Assembly: GCF_000369625.1 (NCBI RefSeq)
Contig: NZ_KB850113.1
Span: 1,505,658-1,569,657 of the forward strand
From: Acinetobacter variabilis
Lineage (GTDB): Bacteria > Pseudomonadota > Gammaproteobacteria > Pseudomonadales > Moraxellaceae
Length of the DNA: 64,000 bases
Direction: 5' to 3'
A program made the position numbers and the translations under genes. The notes beneath the pieces are model-generated. The model saw nothing but the letters and a program-made list of their open reading frames with translations, was not told the DNA's origin and ran no database searches. Of the stretch, positions 45,693 to 53,433 are shown one piece after another (position 1 is the stretch's first letter; every line of letters begins with the position of its first letter).

Positions 45693-47228
45693 TTATGCAG
45701 CCGGAGGGCTGTAATTAATCGCAATTACTGCGTCTTCAATCGCATCAATCAGCGTATCTACTTGGTCATCATGATCATGGGTAAATGCCGCATTGAATGC
45801 TTCACATTCTTCAAAGAATTCACCGACCCAATGAGCATCTTTAGGTACCATCACAAAACGATCTTCCGGTTTATCCCTATAGTTTGCTTCGAGATGGACC
45901 TGCACATCCATGAAACGGGATAGCTTGTCTGTATTACGTTGGACTGGAATCACAGCGACACCAGAGTAAGTGCCGAGTGTTTGGATCAATTGAGTACCTG
46001 ACGCTTTATCCTCTACTTTCATGTAGCGAATAGGCTTGGTGTGCCAGGTGTATTCCTTGTGCTTATCCAGAAATGCTTTAGCCTGACGATTCAATTCTGG
46101 TGCTTCCCATTTACCGCGCAAGAGATCTAGCAAGTACAGCTTGCTGTCAATCCCCATGCCTACAAGTAGGAATACGGAATAGTCATTGTGCTCTTTGGTC
46201 TTTTGAGCGGTATCAACAAGGACAGCACGCCACTGAAGTTCTGGAATATCTTTATAGAATCCAAACCATTCAGACTTAATCAGGTCACCGCCTAATTTCT
46301 TAGGCTGCTGCATGTACTGACTAGAGAATGTATAACGGGATACCGTGGCACCTTCTTTATCCTTGCCACCCTTTTCAAGTTGTAATAAGGATTGAAGCGA
46401 TTCTTTCTTTGGCCAGTAACTTTGGCGGCCTTGCTCATCACGCTCAGCATCTCGCGGTACCAGCTTTTGAATATGCTTTGGCAAGGTTGCAATGTACTTA
46501 TCATCAATTAATGCCGGAATAGATATTTGAGTCCATTCACCAGGTAAATTACCTGTCATGACAAAGTTGGTTGGATCCTCAGTATGCAGGCGCTGCATGA
46601 TCATGATGATGGGTGTATCAGACTTGGCTTTACGTGAGTTCACCGTATTAAGTAACTTACGATTGGCAGCATCTCGTTTGATCTTACTGAAAGCATCTTC
46701 TGGCTTTAACGGGTCATCAATGATGATACAACCTGTAAAGCCATCATCTGCCAATGTCCCTGCTCGCCGTCCTGTTACCTGTCCACCCATGGAGGCAACA
46801 TACACATGGCCAACATCATAGTCCTCAACCGTAATCTTCCATTCTTTCTTGGAGTCAGTACTATTGGAGACCGTTAAATCCCACATCAATCGATAGTCTT
46901 TCGACTTCACAATGTCACGTGCCGTGTCTGATACGCCCTCAACCAGTGACTGGGAGAAGGATAGATACAGAAATCGTGAACGTGCATTTAGGGCTAAACC
47001 ACGCGGAATCAAATTGGTTGTAAGTTCAGTCTTGCCGGCTCCTGGTGGAACGTTGATGACGACGTTTGCAATCTCACCTGCAATGACTTGGTCAATGATC
47101 CAAGAGATATAAACGTGGTGCCAGTTCACCGTAAATTTAAAGCCCATTCGGGGCTTGAAGAATCGCCGGGTGAAATATAAATGCTCATCTTCACACAGCT
47201 TTTTTTCAACCTGTGTTTGCAGATCCAT
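45693..47228 (-). CDS. Terminase large subunit
   Basis: The 511-residue DNA-packaging motor has an N-terminal ATPase with Walker A VPPGAGKTE (about 60-68) and an acidic Walker B in CIIIDDPLKPEDA, followed by the coupling region RKAKSDTPIIMIMQRLHTED. The C-terminal RNase H-like nuclease has VDTAQKTKEHNDYSVFLLVG and a final DDQVDTLIDA. It starts directly after the small-subunit stop, SD GAGGAA. Confidence 0.94.
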   Translation of the reverse strand: MDLQTQVEKKLCEDEHLYFTRRFFKPRMGFKFTVNWHHVYISWIIDQVIAGEIANVVINVPPGAGKTELTTNLIPRGLALNARSRFLYLSFSQSLVEGVSDTARDIVKSKDYRLMWDLTVSNSTDSKKEWKITVEDYDVGHVYVASMGGQVTGRRAGTLADDGFTGCIIIDDPLKPEDAFSKIKRDAANRKLLNTVNSRKAKSDTPIIMIMQRLHTEDPTNFVMTGNLPGEWTQISIPALIDDKYIATLPKHIQKLVPRDAERDEQGRQSYWPKKESLQSLLQLEKGGKDKEGATVSRYTFSSQYMQQPKKLGGDLIKSEWFGFYKDIPELQWRAVLVDTAQKTKEHNDYSVFLLVGMGIDSKLYLLDLLRGKWEAPELNRQAKAFLDKHKEYTWHTKPIRYMKVEDKASGTQLIQTLGTYSGVAVIPVQRNTDKLSRFMDVQVHLEANYRDKPEDRFVMVPKDAHWVGEFFEECEAFNAAFTHDHDDQVDTLIDAIEDAVIAINYSPPAA

Positions 47229-47693
47229 TTAGTATTCCTCTTGGGCCTTCTTTACTGCAGCTTCAACCTGCTCTTGAGTAGCATGAACAACGGTGGTCTG
47301 TAATGCTTCACCGTCCTTACCAGTAATCTCTTGTCGGTTAGTGAATTGGCCACCTACATCTTTAGCAGCCTGTTCAAGAATCTTAAGAGCTAATTTTGCA
47401 TTCTTGGTTTTTTCAAGTTGCTTCTGATATTGCTTAAGCCGGTAATACTTACTGGCAATTGGAATATCTATCAAACCTTCATCAAATTTCTTACGAGTCT
47501 GGTTGAATAGATCTGCAAGTTTTTTCCCGAGATTGCGACCCGCGTATTTAGTCGGATCATAGTTTTCACACTGACGGCGATCGATTTCGATGTTGAACTC
47601 TTGCTTGACCAACTCCGCAACTTCTTGAGGGGTATCACGGCATGCAAGAGCTTGAACAATAAATATTTTTACAGGCTCTTTAAGTGCTGCCAT
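47229..47693 (-). CDS. Terminase small subunit-like protein (DUF2280)
   Basis: From ATG 47693, with SD GGGGGA, the protein has 154 residues. The DUF2280 features are IFIVQALACRDTPQEVAELV, FNIEIDRRQCENYDPTKYAG and ASKYYRLKQYQKQLEKTKNA. The N-terminal part is a helix-turn-helix likely to recognise the packaging site, and a helical oligomer region follows. It directly precedes the large subunit. Confidence 0.85.
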   Translation of the reverse strand: MAALKEPVKIFIVQALACRDTPQEVAELVKQEFNIEIDRRQCENYDPTKYAGRNLGKKLADLFNQTRKKFDEGLIDIPIASKYYRLKQYQKQLEKTKNAKLALKILEQAAKDVGGQFTNRQEITGKDGEALQTTVVHATQEQVEAAVKKAQEEY

Positions 47694-47740
47694 AAATCCC
47701 CCTTTTGTCATGCTACGTCATGCAAAGTAGGCAAAAAAAT

Positions 47741-48382
47741 TTAACCGATGACACAGTTCCCACAACACGCAGCAATACTTGTTTCAGATACAAACGGCGC
47801 ATTCTTGGCAATTTCAACGAGACGTTTCACTGAGTCATCAGCTCCCCACCGTTTAGTCTCACCAAAGAACACTTCGACATCGTGGCCAGCCAAGTAATGC
47901 TTAGGCAGCCCAGTCATGTCGCTATAAATGATTTCGCCATCTTCATCACGCTCTACACCGATGTGATAAAGCTCATGTTCAATCAGCCTGCAGAAGTCTC
48001 TATCTGTAGCCTGTTCACAATAAGTAGCATCAATGGTAATCAGATATTGCGGCACAAAACCAAACCAATCCCGCATCTGTTGTTCTTGGCGTGCTTTCTT
48101 CCAGCCACCTTGGTTGAACATTACTTTTTCACATTGACCCAATACCATACGTTTTTTAGCTACGGCGGCAGATGAAGCCCAGGCGAATGCAAGGAACTCA
48201 TCATTGTCGTGAAGTAGTTCAGCAATATGATCATGATCTGGGTTGTGCAATTCACCACCTAAAGTAAGCCAATTCTTTACGACCCATTCTTTAAGCTCTG
48301 GTGCCGGTGCCAAGCGAATGGCTTCTTCTTCCTCGGCTTGATCAATCAAAGTCGACGGCGGGAATGGTCTGAACTGTTCCAT
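47741..48382 (-). CDS. Putative phage metallopeptidase
   Basis: The 213 residues carry the zinc motif HELYH in FCRLIEHELYHIGVERDEDG, preceded by QYLITIDATYCEQATDRDFC. This fits the putative phage metallopeptidase family seen next to terminase genes. Substrate and role unknown. It overlaps the upstream nuclease gene by 41 bp. C-terminal cysteines (AACCGNCVIG) are notable. Confidence 0.8.
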   Translation of the reverse strand: MEQFRPFPPSTLIDQAEEEEAIRLAPAPELKEWVVKNWLTLGGELHNPDHDHIAELLHDNDEFLAFAWASSAAVAKKRMVLGQCEKVMFNQGGWKKARQEQQMRDWFGFVPQYLITIDATYCEQATDRDFCRLIEHELYHIGVERDEDGEIIYSDMTGLPKHYLAGHDVEVFFGETKRWGADDSVKRLVEIAKNAPFVSETSIAACCGNCVIG

Positions 48383-48782
48383 GTGATGCCCTTAAATTTC
48401 TAAGCCGCTGTATGGCCCTGTTGGATGATGAGATATCTGATACTTCGAAGCGTATATACCGATATCCCATTGCTTCAGCATGGTCATAACGATCAATGCT
48501 CCAGGCTTTAGTCGCCAGCTTACCCTTACGGCCACCAGACCACGGACCACCCGCTATTTCAATCAATGTGAGATAACCAACCAGGTGCAAATCGAAACGC
48601 CAGTGCTTAGTAGTTTTGAAATGAAAATATTCTTCATATTTGATTTCCATCCGATCAAGGATCTCTTTGAGCCGATCGAATGCTTCTAAGTATTTCTCAC
48701 TGGTTTTAGGTAATGGTCTGTTGCGAGGTTTATTTTTGATTGGGTCTTTATCAGTTAATTTTTTATAGTGCTTAGGATCCAT
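48342..48782 (-). CDS. Phage endonuclease-like protein (PD-(D/E)xK type)
   Basis: In the 146 residues, HWRFDLHLVGYLTLIEIAGG followed by WSGGRKGKLATKAWSIDRYD and GYRYIRFEVS shows the Asp...Glu nuclease core and the Gly-Gly-Arg loop of small VRR-NUC/Vsr-like phage nucleases. It lies next to the packaging genes, where HNH or similar nucleases aid DNA cutting. Exact family is uncertain. Confidence 0.65.
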   Translation of the reverse strand: MDPKHYKKLTDKDPIKNKPRNRPLPKTSEKYLEAFDRLKEILDRMEIKYEEYFHFKTTKHWRFDLHLVGYLTLIEIAGGPWSGGRKGKLATKAWSIDRYDHAEAMGYRYIRFEVSDISSSNRAIQRLRNLRASHGTVQTIPAVDFD

Positions 48783-48948
48783 ATAAAGCGAACCGCAAAT
48801 TCTTAATACGCTCTTTCAGCTTAATCATGATGCCGTCAATTGCATGCAGCTCATTAAGCGTCAATCCAGATCGACTGAGGTTCTGATACTTAGACAGCTC
48901 AGCACTGCAAAATTCTAAGTCTTGTTTAGCTTGTACTTTGTCTGTCAT
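48772..48948 (-). CDS. Small helical protein, 58 aa
   Basis: A short frame starting at ATG 48948 after GGGG, overlapping the nuclease gene by 11 bp. The product (MTDKVQAKQDLEFCSAELSK, then LNELHAIDGIMIKLKERIKN) is two amphipathic helices. Not recognised; coupled translation supports it. Confidence 0.6.
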   Translation of the reverse strand: MTDKVQAKQDLEFCSAELSKYQNLSRSGLTLNELHAIDGIMIKLKERIKNLRFALYGS

Positions 48949-48961
48949 GGGTACCCCACAA

Positions 48962-48987
48962 TAAAAAACCCAGCACTCAGGCTGGGT
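48962..48987 (-). terminator. Terminator after hicB
   Basis: On the minus strand ACCCAGC / GCTGGGT around a short loop is followed by six Ts, 18 bp after the hicB stop codon. It separates the toxin-antitoxin unit from the packaging genes. Confidence 0.8.
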
Positions 48988-49004
48988 CTGTCATATTGTT
49001 TATT

Positions 49005-49391
49005 TTACTGATGCAATGCCATTTCCGCGCTTTTGGCTAAAAATGCCGAACGGCTTAAATGTTGTTTTTTAGCCATAGCATCAATACGTTTCACTAAAGC
49101 TTCTGGCATGCTGATATTAATACGAACAGACTTGGTATTTACCTTTGCTGTATCAATATCAACTAACAACCAAAAACCACCTTCAAATCTCTCATCACTT
49201 AACCATTGTTCCGGGCTTGACGGTGTAGGTAACGGAATATCTTCACCATCAAAGTGAACTTCAACCGCTTCCTGCGCCATGCGCTGGATGTCTTGCATTT
49301 CATCAGCAGCACTGAAACACCCTTCAAAGTCAGGGAAAGTTAAACCGTATGCAGTATCTTCATCTTTATGAACATATACTGGATATAACAT
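49005..49391 (-). CDS. hicB: HicB antitoxin
   Basis: From ATG 49391, with SD GGAGGT, HicB has 128 residues. The N-terminal part YPVYVHKDEDTAYGLTFPDF and AAVEVHFDG-like text (QEAVEVHFDGEDIPLPTPSS) is the HicB fold that masks HicA. The C-terminal part (VRINISMPEALVKRIDAMAK) is a ribbon-helix-helix DNA-binding domain, so it should repress its own operon. Only 2 bp separate it from hicA. Confidence 0.93.
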   Translation of the reverse strand: MLYPVYVHKDEDTAYGLTFPDFEGCFSAADEMQDIQRMAQEAVEVHFDGEDIPLPTPSSPEQWLSDERFEGGFWLLVDIDTAKVNTKSVRINISMPEALVKRIDAMAKKQHLSRSAFLAKSAEMALHQ

Positions 49392-49393
49392 TT

Positions 49394-49582
49394 TTACCTC
49401 CATTCCCAACCAGCCTGTTTATATATATTGCGTAGAGTTCCTATCGGCATATCTTTACGTGGATGTGGCACCACAACATGCCCGGACTTTTCAGGATGCT
49501 TGTACTTTTCATGGTCGCCCTTACCGCCAACCTTATACCAGCCTTCCTGCTCTAGACGCTTAATAATATCTTTGCTGTTCAT
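49394..49582 (-). CDS. hicA: HicA toxin, mRNA interferase
   Basis: From the ATG at 49582 the toxin has 62 residues, with the catalytic His24 in GGKGDHEKYKHP and the double-stranded-RNA-binding-like fold ending GTLRNIYKQAGW. HicA cleaves mRNA and stops growth unless bound by HicB. A longer frame to 49615 is less likely because a palindrome with a -10-like TATAGT lies just upstream of this ATG. No Shine-Dalgarno is visible for either start. Confidence 0.9.
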   Translation of the reverse strand: MNSKDIIKRLEQEGWYKVGGKGDHEKYKHPEKSGHVVVPHPRKDMPIGTLRNIYKQAGWEWR

Positions 49583-49598
49583 TGTGTAACTATACACA
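49583..49598 (-). promoter_or_regulatory. Palindromic operator with -10 box at hicA
   Basis: TGTGTA (49583-49588) and TACACA (49593-49598) form a perfect dyad directly before the hicA ATG. On the minus strand it contains TATAGT, a likely -10. The ribbon-helix-helix of HicB is the probable ligand. Confidence 0.65.
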
Positions 49599-49615
49599 CT
49601 TTTGGGTGGTTTCAT

Positions 49616-49804
49616 GATAAAAAGTCTCTAAATAACTATTTCGTATTTAGTTCATGATGACTACTAAAGCACTAACTCTCAATAGCAATATTTTACTATG
49701 TTATTGTTTTATAATAATATATTAACATTAAAAAAAATAAAATTAATGAATAACAAATACTAAGCTAGGCGTTCATTTAATGTAACAAAATATTTTAATA
49801 AAAA
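49616..49804. other. A/T-rich spacer upstream of hicA
   Basis: About 190 bp of very A/T-rich DNA between the hicA region and the terminator of the preceding gene. No supported gene. It may contribute the -35 region of the hicAB promoter, which I could not define. Confidence 0.45.
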
Positions 49805-49838
49805 GAAAAACCCCTCAACATCTAGAATGCGAGGGGCT
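49805..49838 (-). terminator. Terminator after the 131-aa membrane protein gene
   Basis: CCCCTC (49811-49816) pairs with GAGGGG (49831-49836); on the minus strand it is followed by a T-run, 40 bp after the gene ending at 49875. Confidence 0.65.
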
Positions 49839-49874
49839 TTGATTGCCGTAATACGTCCGGCGAAGTGGAAATTT

Positions 49875-50270
49875 TTATTCAATAGTCGGACGCTTGCCGG
49901 CCTCTAGAACCGGAATATTCGCTTCAGTTGGCACGTAGACGATCTGACTAATATTGCCTTCACGCAATGCCTCACCAAATGCTCCAATAAACTCTTGCTG
50001 ACGGTACTCTGGATATTCTTGAGCGGCCTTACCCATAACCTTGATTGCTTCGGCACGCAGCTTTGCACTTTCCAGTTCTGATTTTGCAGTCTCTATAGCA
50101 ATTTGCTTGGACTGCTGGGCTTCCGCGAGCCTCGCCTGACCAGACATGCCTTGTTGCCAAACTTTGTATTGCGGCCATGCAAACAAGAAAAACAGGAAGA
50201 TCACAATGACAAAAGCAGCAATCATTCCAATCAGCACATTGTCTGCATTACCTTTCTGAAACTTATTCAT
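49875..50270 (-). CDS. Phage membrane protein with coiled coil, 131 aa
   Basis: From ATG 50270 the protein has one hydrophobic segment (NVLIGMIAAFVIVIFLFFLF, residues 11-30) followed by an Ala/Glu/Lys helix (EAQQSKQIAIETAKSELESA, KLRAEAIKVMGKAAQEYPEY) and a short C-terminal domain (ISQIVYVPTEANIPVL). The latter part resembles the end of SPFH/prohibitin-like proteins. A single-span inner-membrane protein of unknown role in the late operon. Confidence 0.65.
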   Translation of the reverse strand: MNKFQKGNADNVLIGMIAAFVIVIFLFFLFAWPQYKVWQQGMSGQARLAEAQQSKQIAIETAKSELESAKLRAEAIKVMGKAAQEYPEYRQQEFIGAFGEALREGNISQIVYVPTEANIPVLEAGKRPTIE

Positions 50271-50344
50271 TTTCCACTCACTTTTTTTGATAATAAAAAA
50301 GCCCATCAAATTAATGACAGGCCTATGTTCTTTAATTGGTTTAC

Positions 50345-50461
50345 TTAATTCGTGTAATTGTTTCGATGCTTTCCGCACTTTCTACACTCGACCTGAACAA
50401 ATATGTCAGACTCGTAATCGTAGTGATGAAAGCAGAATAATCGTTTTAGGAATTGGAGCAT
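50345..50461 (-). CDS. Small Cys-rich phage protein, 38 aa
   Basis: A very short frame with a near-perfect Shine-Dalgarno (AAGGAG, 6 bases before the ATG). The product, MLQFLKRLFCFHHYDYESDI followed by FVQVECRKCGKHRNNYTN, has CFHH and CRKC motifs that could bind zinc. Small phage zinc-ribbon proteins of this layout are common. Role unknown. Confidence 0.65.
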   Translation of the reverse strand: MLQFLKRLFCFHHYDYESDIFVQVECRKCGKHRNNYTN

Positions 50462-50539
50462 GTGGATCTCCTTACACCGGAGCTTATACCGGAGTTAAGC
50501 TTTAGTTTTAATTAGGGCGAATTCGCCACAATTAGAATC

Positions 50540-50616
50540 TGGCACGCCATGTAGGACTCGAACCCACAACCATTGGTGTAGAAAACCCATGCTCTTTCCA
50601 GTTGAGCTAATGGCGC
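50540..50616 (-). tRNA. tRNA-Arg (UCU), prophage-encoded
   Basis: A 77-base cloverleaf. Acceptor GCGCCAT pairs with ATGGCGT (first pair G-U), then the G discriminator and an encoded CCA. The D arm is GCTC/GAGC. The anticodon loop TTTCTAC gives anticodon UCU, and the T arm has loop TTCGAGT. One mismatch lies in the anticodon stem. It would read AGA codons. It follows a terminator-like hairpin at the start of the late operon. Confidence 0.88.
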
Positions 50617-50646
50617 ATTAAAAAAGGATGTGGTGATCTGCCACAC
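50617..50646 (-). terminator. Terminator at the head of the late operon
   Basis: On the minus strand AGGGTGTGG pairs with CCACATCCT (one G-U) around a 7-base loop and runs into six Ts, directly before the tRNA. It blocks the late genes unless read through, as tR' does in lambda. Confidence 0.75.
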
Positions 50647-50975
50647 CCTTGCCTTTGATTACGATATTGACCAGCTCGGCAACTGATCTACCGCTACTCA
50701 CCAACCCATCATCTCGAAATGAGCTATCAATCTAACTTCTTGGCTTTCAATTCTTTTAAGGTCGGGAGAGTCACTCCCCAATTTTATGATTTACTCTGAG
50801 GCTCACTCAGTACGTGACGAAATCGCACTGGATTCAAACCAATTTATACGGCTGGTTTCAGCATCCCACCGTTTGCGCTTATAGCTAAACAAATGAATGT
50901 ACAGCGTCACAAATCCGAATTACCTAATGGCTGACGTTATTTCATAAGATCACCAGTTATTCAGGTTTATTTCAG
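50647..50975 (-). other. Gene-free leader region of the late operon
   Basis: About 330 bp with no supported frame, between the Q-like gene terminator and the terminator before the tRNA. It contains strong local pairing, such as a GGGGAG/CTCCCC-type hairpin near 50763-50785 and GTGACG/CGTCAC ends about 97 bases apart (50814-50910). A tRNA T-arm-like piece (GGTTTGAATCC) lies within the latter. By position it should hold the late promoter and antitermination site; I could not fix a promoter. Confidence 0.5.
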
Positions 50976-50980
50976 GCAAT

Positions 50981-51007
50981 AAAAAAGCCCACCATTTGGC
51001 GAGCTTT
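50981..51007 (-). terminator. Terminator after the Q-like gene
   Basis: On the minus strand AGCTCGCC pairs with GGTGGGCT (two mismatched or wobble positions) around a short loop and is followed by six Ts, about 80 bp past the gene ending at 51090. Confidence 0.65.
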
Positions 51008-51089
51008 TAAATCAATCTAGTGCTTTAACGTACACTTCGATCACTATAACATAAAATAGCATATTCGCATTTAAACGCAAGTTATTTAA

Positions 51090-51530
51090 TCATTTTAAGC
51101 GAAGTCTTTTGTCATGGCCTGCTAAGTAATAACTCCCTGCAAAAACCATGTTGTTTATCGAGCTTCTTGATAGGGTAAATTCTTTCTCCATCTGGCTTAA
51201 TGACATCCCTCTCACATTCTTCTCAATGAATAACTGCACCGCTACCTTTGCCGAAGCACAAACCGAACTCGACTTATTAAAATCCACAATCAACTTCCGC
51301 ACTTGTTCAGCCTCAAAATCATTAATCTGGCAAATGACCTGATCCTTACGTGGCGCCACCCCTTTATTATTTTCAAGAATCAGCCAGTAGATCTGATTAA
51401 CCCCAAGTGAGTCCGGTTCATGACCTGACTTCATACGTGAAATCTGGATGTATGCCCCATACTGCTTAAGCCAATCTTCAATACTAAAACGACCCCAATC
51501 CATCACTTCTGTCTTCACCATCGCATTCAT
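51090..51530 (-). CDS. Putative late antitermination protein (Q-like)
   Basis: The 146 residues begin with WGRFSIEDWLKQYGAYIQIS. The C-terminal part (VRGMSLSQMEKEFTLSRSSI) is a helix-turn-helix. It lies last in the early/replication operon, just before a long untranslated leader, a terminator and the late genes. That is the place and role of phage Q antiterminators. Sequence alone does not prove the family. Confidence 0.6.
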   Translation of the reverse strand: MNAMVKTEVMDWGRFSIEDWLKQYGAYIQISRMKSGHEPDSLGVNQIYWLILENNKGVAPRKDQVICQINDFEAEQVRKLIVDFNKSSSVCASAKVAVQLFIEKNVRGMSLSQMEKEFTLSRSSINNMVFAGSYYLAGHDKRLRLK

Positions 51531-51542
51531 CCCGATTCCCTC

Positions 51543-52055
51543 TTAAACCCTTAACTTTTCAACTTGAATAATCAGCTTCCCGCCTTTTTCTGATGGCAAC
51601 CGCTTCACAAGCAATTCATCCACCTGGGAATCATCCAGAATCAATCCACCTTTTGACAAAGCGTCAAAGCATGGTTTTACGATGTTATCGATGTCGCGTA
51701 TTTTCGCATCAGGTGGCGCGTATTCGATCTTTACTCGAACTCTACCCTGATACCCTAATGGCTCAATAAAACGCTTCATAACGTCAATAAAGTGGATTGC
51801 ACGCTTACTTAATCGATTGGTCTTGTTGGTTCCGCGAATCCAATAGTGATTCACCGAAGGAGGTGTGATTAAAACTTCACACCAGAGCAATTCATCATTC
51901 ATCACACCAAATCCTTTCCCTTCGACCAGATGAGCCGGAATCTTTGGCATTGGATCTGGATTGGATTTCTTTTTCCCCGACTTGGTTGTTACACCAAATC
52001 GAGGTCCAATACCGGCTTTTCGTGCCTGTGCTGCGGTGATACGGAGATTAGTCAT
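51543..52055 (-). CDS. RusA-family Holliday junction resolvase
   Basis: From ATG 52055 (SD GAGGTG) the protein has 170 residues. RusA features are TPPSVNHYWIRGTNK, VKIEYAPPDAKIRDIDNIVK and the metal-binding DNIVKPCFDAL...ILDDSQV. RusA dimers cut four-way junctions and help process phage DNA before packaging. The N-terminal 50 residues are an extra basic tail. Confidence 0.88.
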   Translation of the reverse strand: MTNLRITAAQARKAGIGPRFGVTTKSGKKKSNPDPMPKIPAHLVEGKGFGVMNDELLWCEVLITPPSVNHYWIRGTNKTNRLSKRAIHFIDVMKRFIEPLGYQGRVRVKIEYAPPDAKIRDIDNIVKPCFDALSKGGLILDDSQVDELLVKRLPSEKGGKLIIQVEKLRV

Positions 52056-52434
52056 TGGCACCTCGCAGAATTTCTCTCGCACAATTAATTGGTCTAATGT
52101 CGGTTCTTGTTAGCCAGGTTAAAGCTTCATCAATCCGTTTCTGCTGGTCCTCAACCTCCTTCTTCTTCTCGATATAACAAGCCTCCATGTTATTCAGCTG
52201 CTCTTTCAGGCTTTCAATCTGCTTCTCATACTTCCGCAGATCAGTGTCTTGGAGTTTGATTACTTCATCCATTTCTTGGATGGCGGCTCGACCAACCAGC
52301 CAAGCTAGATAAGTCATCTGAACCGGAAGCACCCGATAAGCACCACCATCCTTATCAAACAGCTTGTCACCATGGATGAATCGCATGTTTGTGTAGAAGT
52401 CTTGATCCTCAAACCACTTTTCAAATTCACTCAT
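52048..52434 (-). CDS. Hypothetical coiled-coil phage protein, 128 aa
   Basis: Not recognised. An N-terminal domain (FEKWFEDQDFYTNMRFIHGD) resembling other phage early proteins is followed by a long coiled coil (LRKYEKQIESLKEQLNNMEA). Overlaps the rusA-type gene by 8 bp and the upstream gene by 4 bp, in the early operon. Confidence 0.65.
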   Translation of the reverse strand: MSEFEKWFEDQDFYTNMRFIHGDKLFDKDGGAYRVLPVQMTYLAWLVGRAAIQEMDEVIKLQDTDLRKYEKQIESLKEQLNNMEACYIEKKKEVEDQQKRIDEALTWLTRTDIRPINCAREILRGAND

Positions 52435-52871
52435 CTCTCAATCACCACTGTAGTTGGGCTGATGTGATTACGGATGTCGGTCACGTAGTCGGCCCCATCA
52501 TCATCAAACACAGATTGAATTCGCCCTCGAACCTTGCTGAAATCCCCGACCAGCATTGCGCCACCTTCAATTTTTTCCTGGCTCAGCTCCGCATAGGCAG
52601 CCAATTCTTCTGCTTCACTTCGGCCGTAATAGTGCTGGTCAATTGCAGATTTAAGATCGGTCAGTTTGATTGCCACATCCATCGGATCGCACTTACCCCA
52701 ATATTCAAGCCACTTTTGATAGCCTTCACTGTATCGAAACCACTTACCATCCTCTCTTTGGGCGAAATACATTTCACCATCTGCGCAAGGAACTACTGCG
52801 TATGAATGCTCAGGCGCCCCATCCACAATCTGCTTACACTTTTCCAATCCCAATTTTTCGATTAAGTTCAT
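52431..52871 (-). CDS. Hypothetical phage early protein, 146 aa
   Basis: Not recognised. Soluble, with CKQIVDGAPEHSYAVVPCAD, FRYSEGYQKWLEYW and YAELSQEKIEGGAMLVGDFS. It is coupled to its neighbours by 4-bp overlaps on both sides; SD AGGAGT. Probably an accessory replication-region protein. Confidence 0.65.
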   Translation of the reverse strand: MNLIEKLGLEKCKQIVDGAPEHSYAVVPCADGEMYFAQREDGKWFRYSEGYQKWLEYWGKCDPMDVAIKLTDLKSAIDQHYYGRSEAEELAAYAELSQEKIEGGAMLVGDFSKVRGRIQSVFDDDGADYVTDIRNHISPTTVVIER

Positions 52872-53119
52872 GCTGAAACTCCTTTTAGGCTCGGAAGTAT
52901 CTCGATAAATTCAGCAACATTTTCCGCATCACCACCCGGGTAACGAAAATCATCCTTTGATAACTCGCCATTTGACGCAGCAATCAGATCGCAAATAGTG
53001 CCTTCAGTGAATTCGATGAACCACTCTGTTTCGCATACTGAATTACCGCGCTGCACATCAATTCTCATAAAAGGAATGCCTTTTTTATTGAGGGCCGATT
53101 TGATTTTTCTTGTGTTCAT
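52868..53119 (-). CDS. Hypothetical phage early protein, 83 aa
   Basis: Not recognised. A small alpha/beta protein (IKSALNKKGIPFMRIDVQRG, CETEWFIEFTEGTICDLIAA). Coupled by 4-bp overlaps to both neighbours; SD AGGGAG. Confidence 0.65.
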   Translation of the reverse strand: MNTRKIKSALNKKGIPFMRIDVQRGNSVCETEWFIEFTEGTICDLIAASNGELSKDDFRYPGGDAENVAEFIEILPSLKGVSA

Positions 53120-53433
53120 GCTGCTCTCCCTAGTGCTTCAATCCACTTATCCAATTCAATCTGAGCAAAGTGCTTAATTTCACGTTCCTTGCTATGGCTT
53201 AAATGGGCCGCCTTAATGATGATTTGCTCTATCTTTTTCTGATTGCTTTTCTCATCCAGCTCAATAATTGAGATGCCATAACTAATTGCATTCCACTGGC
53301 TTTCCGAGATCCCTTTGTCCATCAATGAGACTTTGCTAACAAACTGCCGTGAACAATTTAAAACCTTGGCTAGAGCACTGGTCCGACCCACTCCCATCTC
53401 AAGCCAAGCACGTATTTTTTTATTTCTGCTCAT
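53116..53433 (-). CDS. Small helix-turn-helix phage protein, 105 aa
   Basis: Residues 5-35 (IRAWLEMGVGRTSALAKVLN, then CSRQFVSKVSLMDKGIS) look like a helix-turn-helix, so the protein may bind DNA. The rest is helical. It overlaps both neighbours by 4 bp. Likely an early-region regulator; target unknown. Confidence 0.65.
   Translation of the reverse strand: MSRNKKIRAWLEMGVGRTSALAKVLNCSRQFVSKVSLMDKGISESQWNAISYGISIIELDEKSNQKKIEQIIIKAAHLSHSKEREIKHFAQIELDKWIEALGRAA

Noticed and set aside
50814..50910. A second tRNA in the late leader
   Set aside because: Only a T-arm-like piece can be found; acceptor, D and anticodon arms do not fit a cloverleaf.
52389..52805. 138-codon plus-strand frame in the early region
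   Set aside because: It is antisense to two coupled minus-strand genes that have ribosome-binding sites and 4-bp overlaps.
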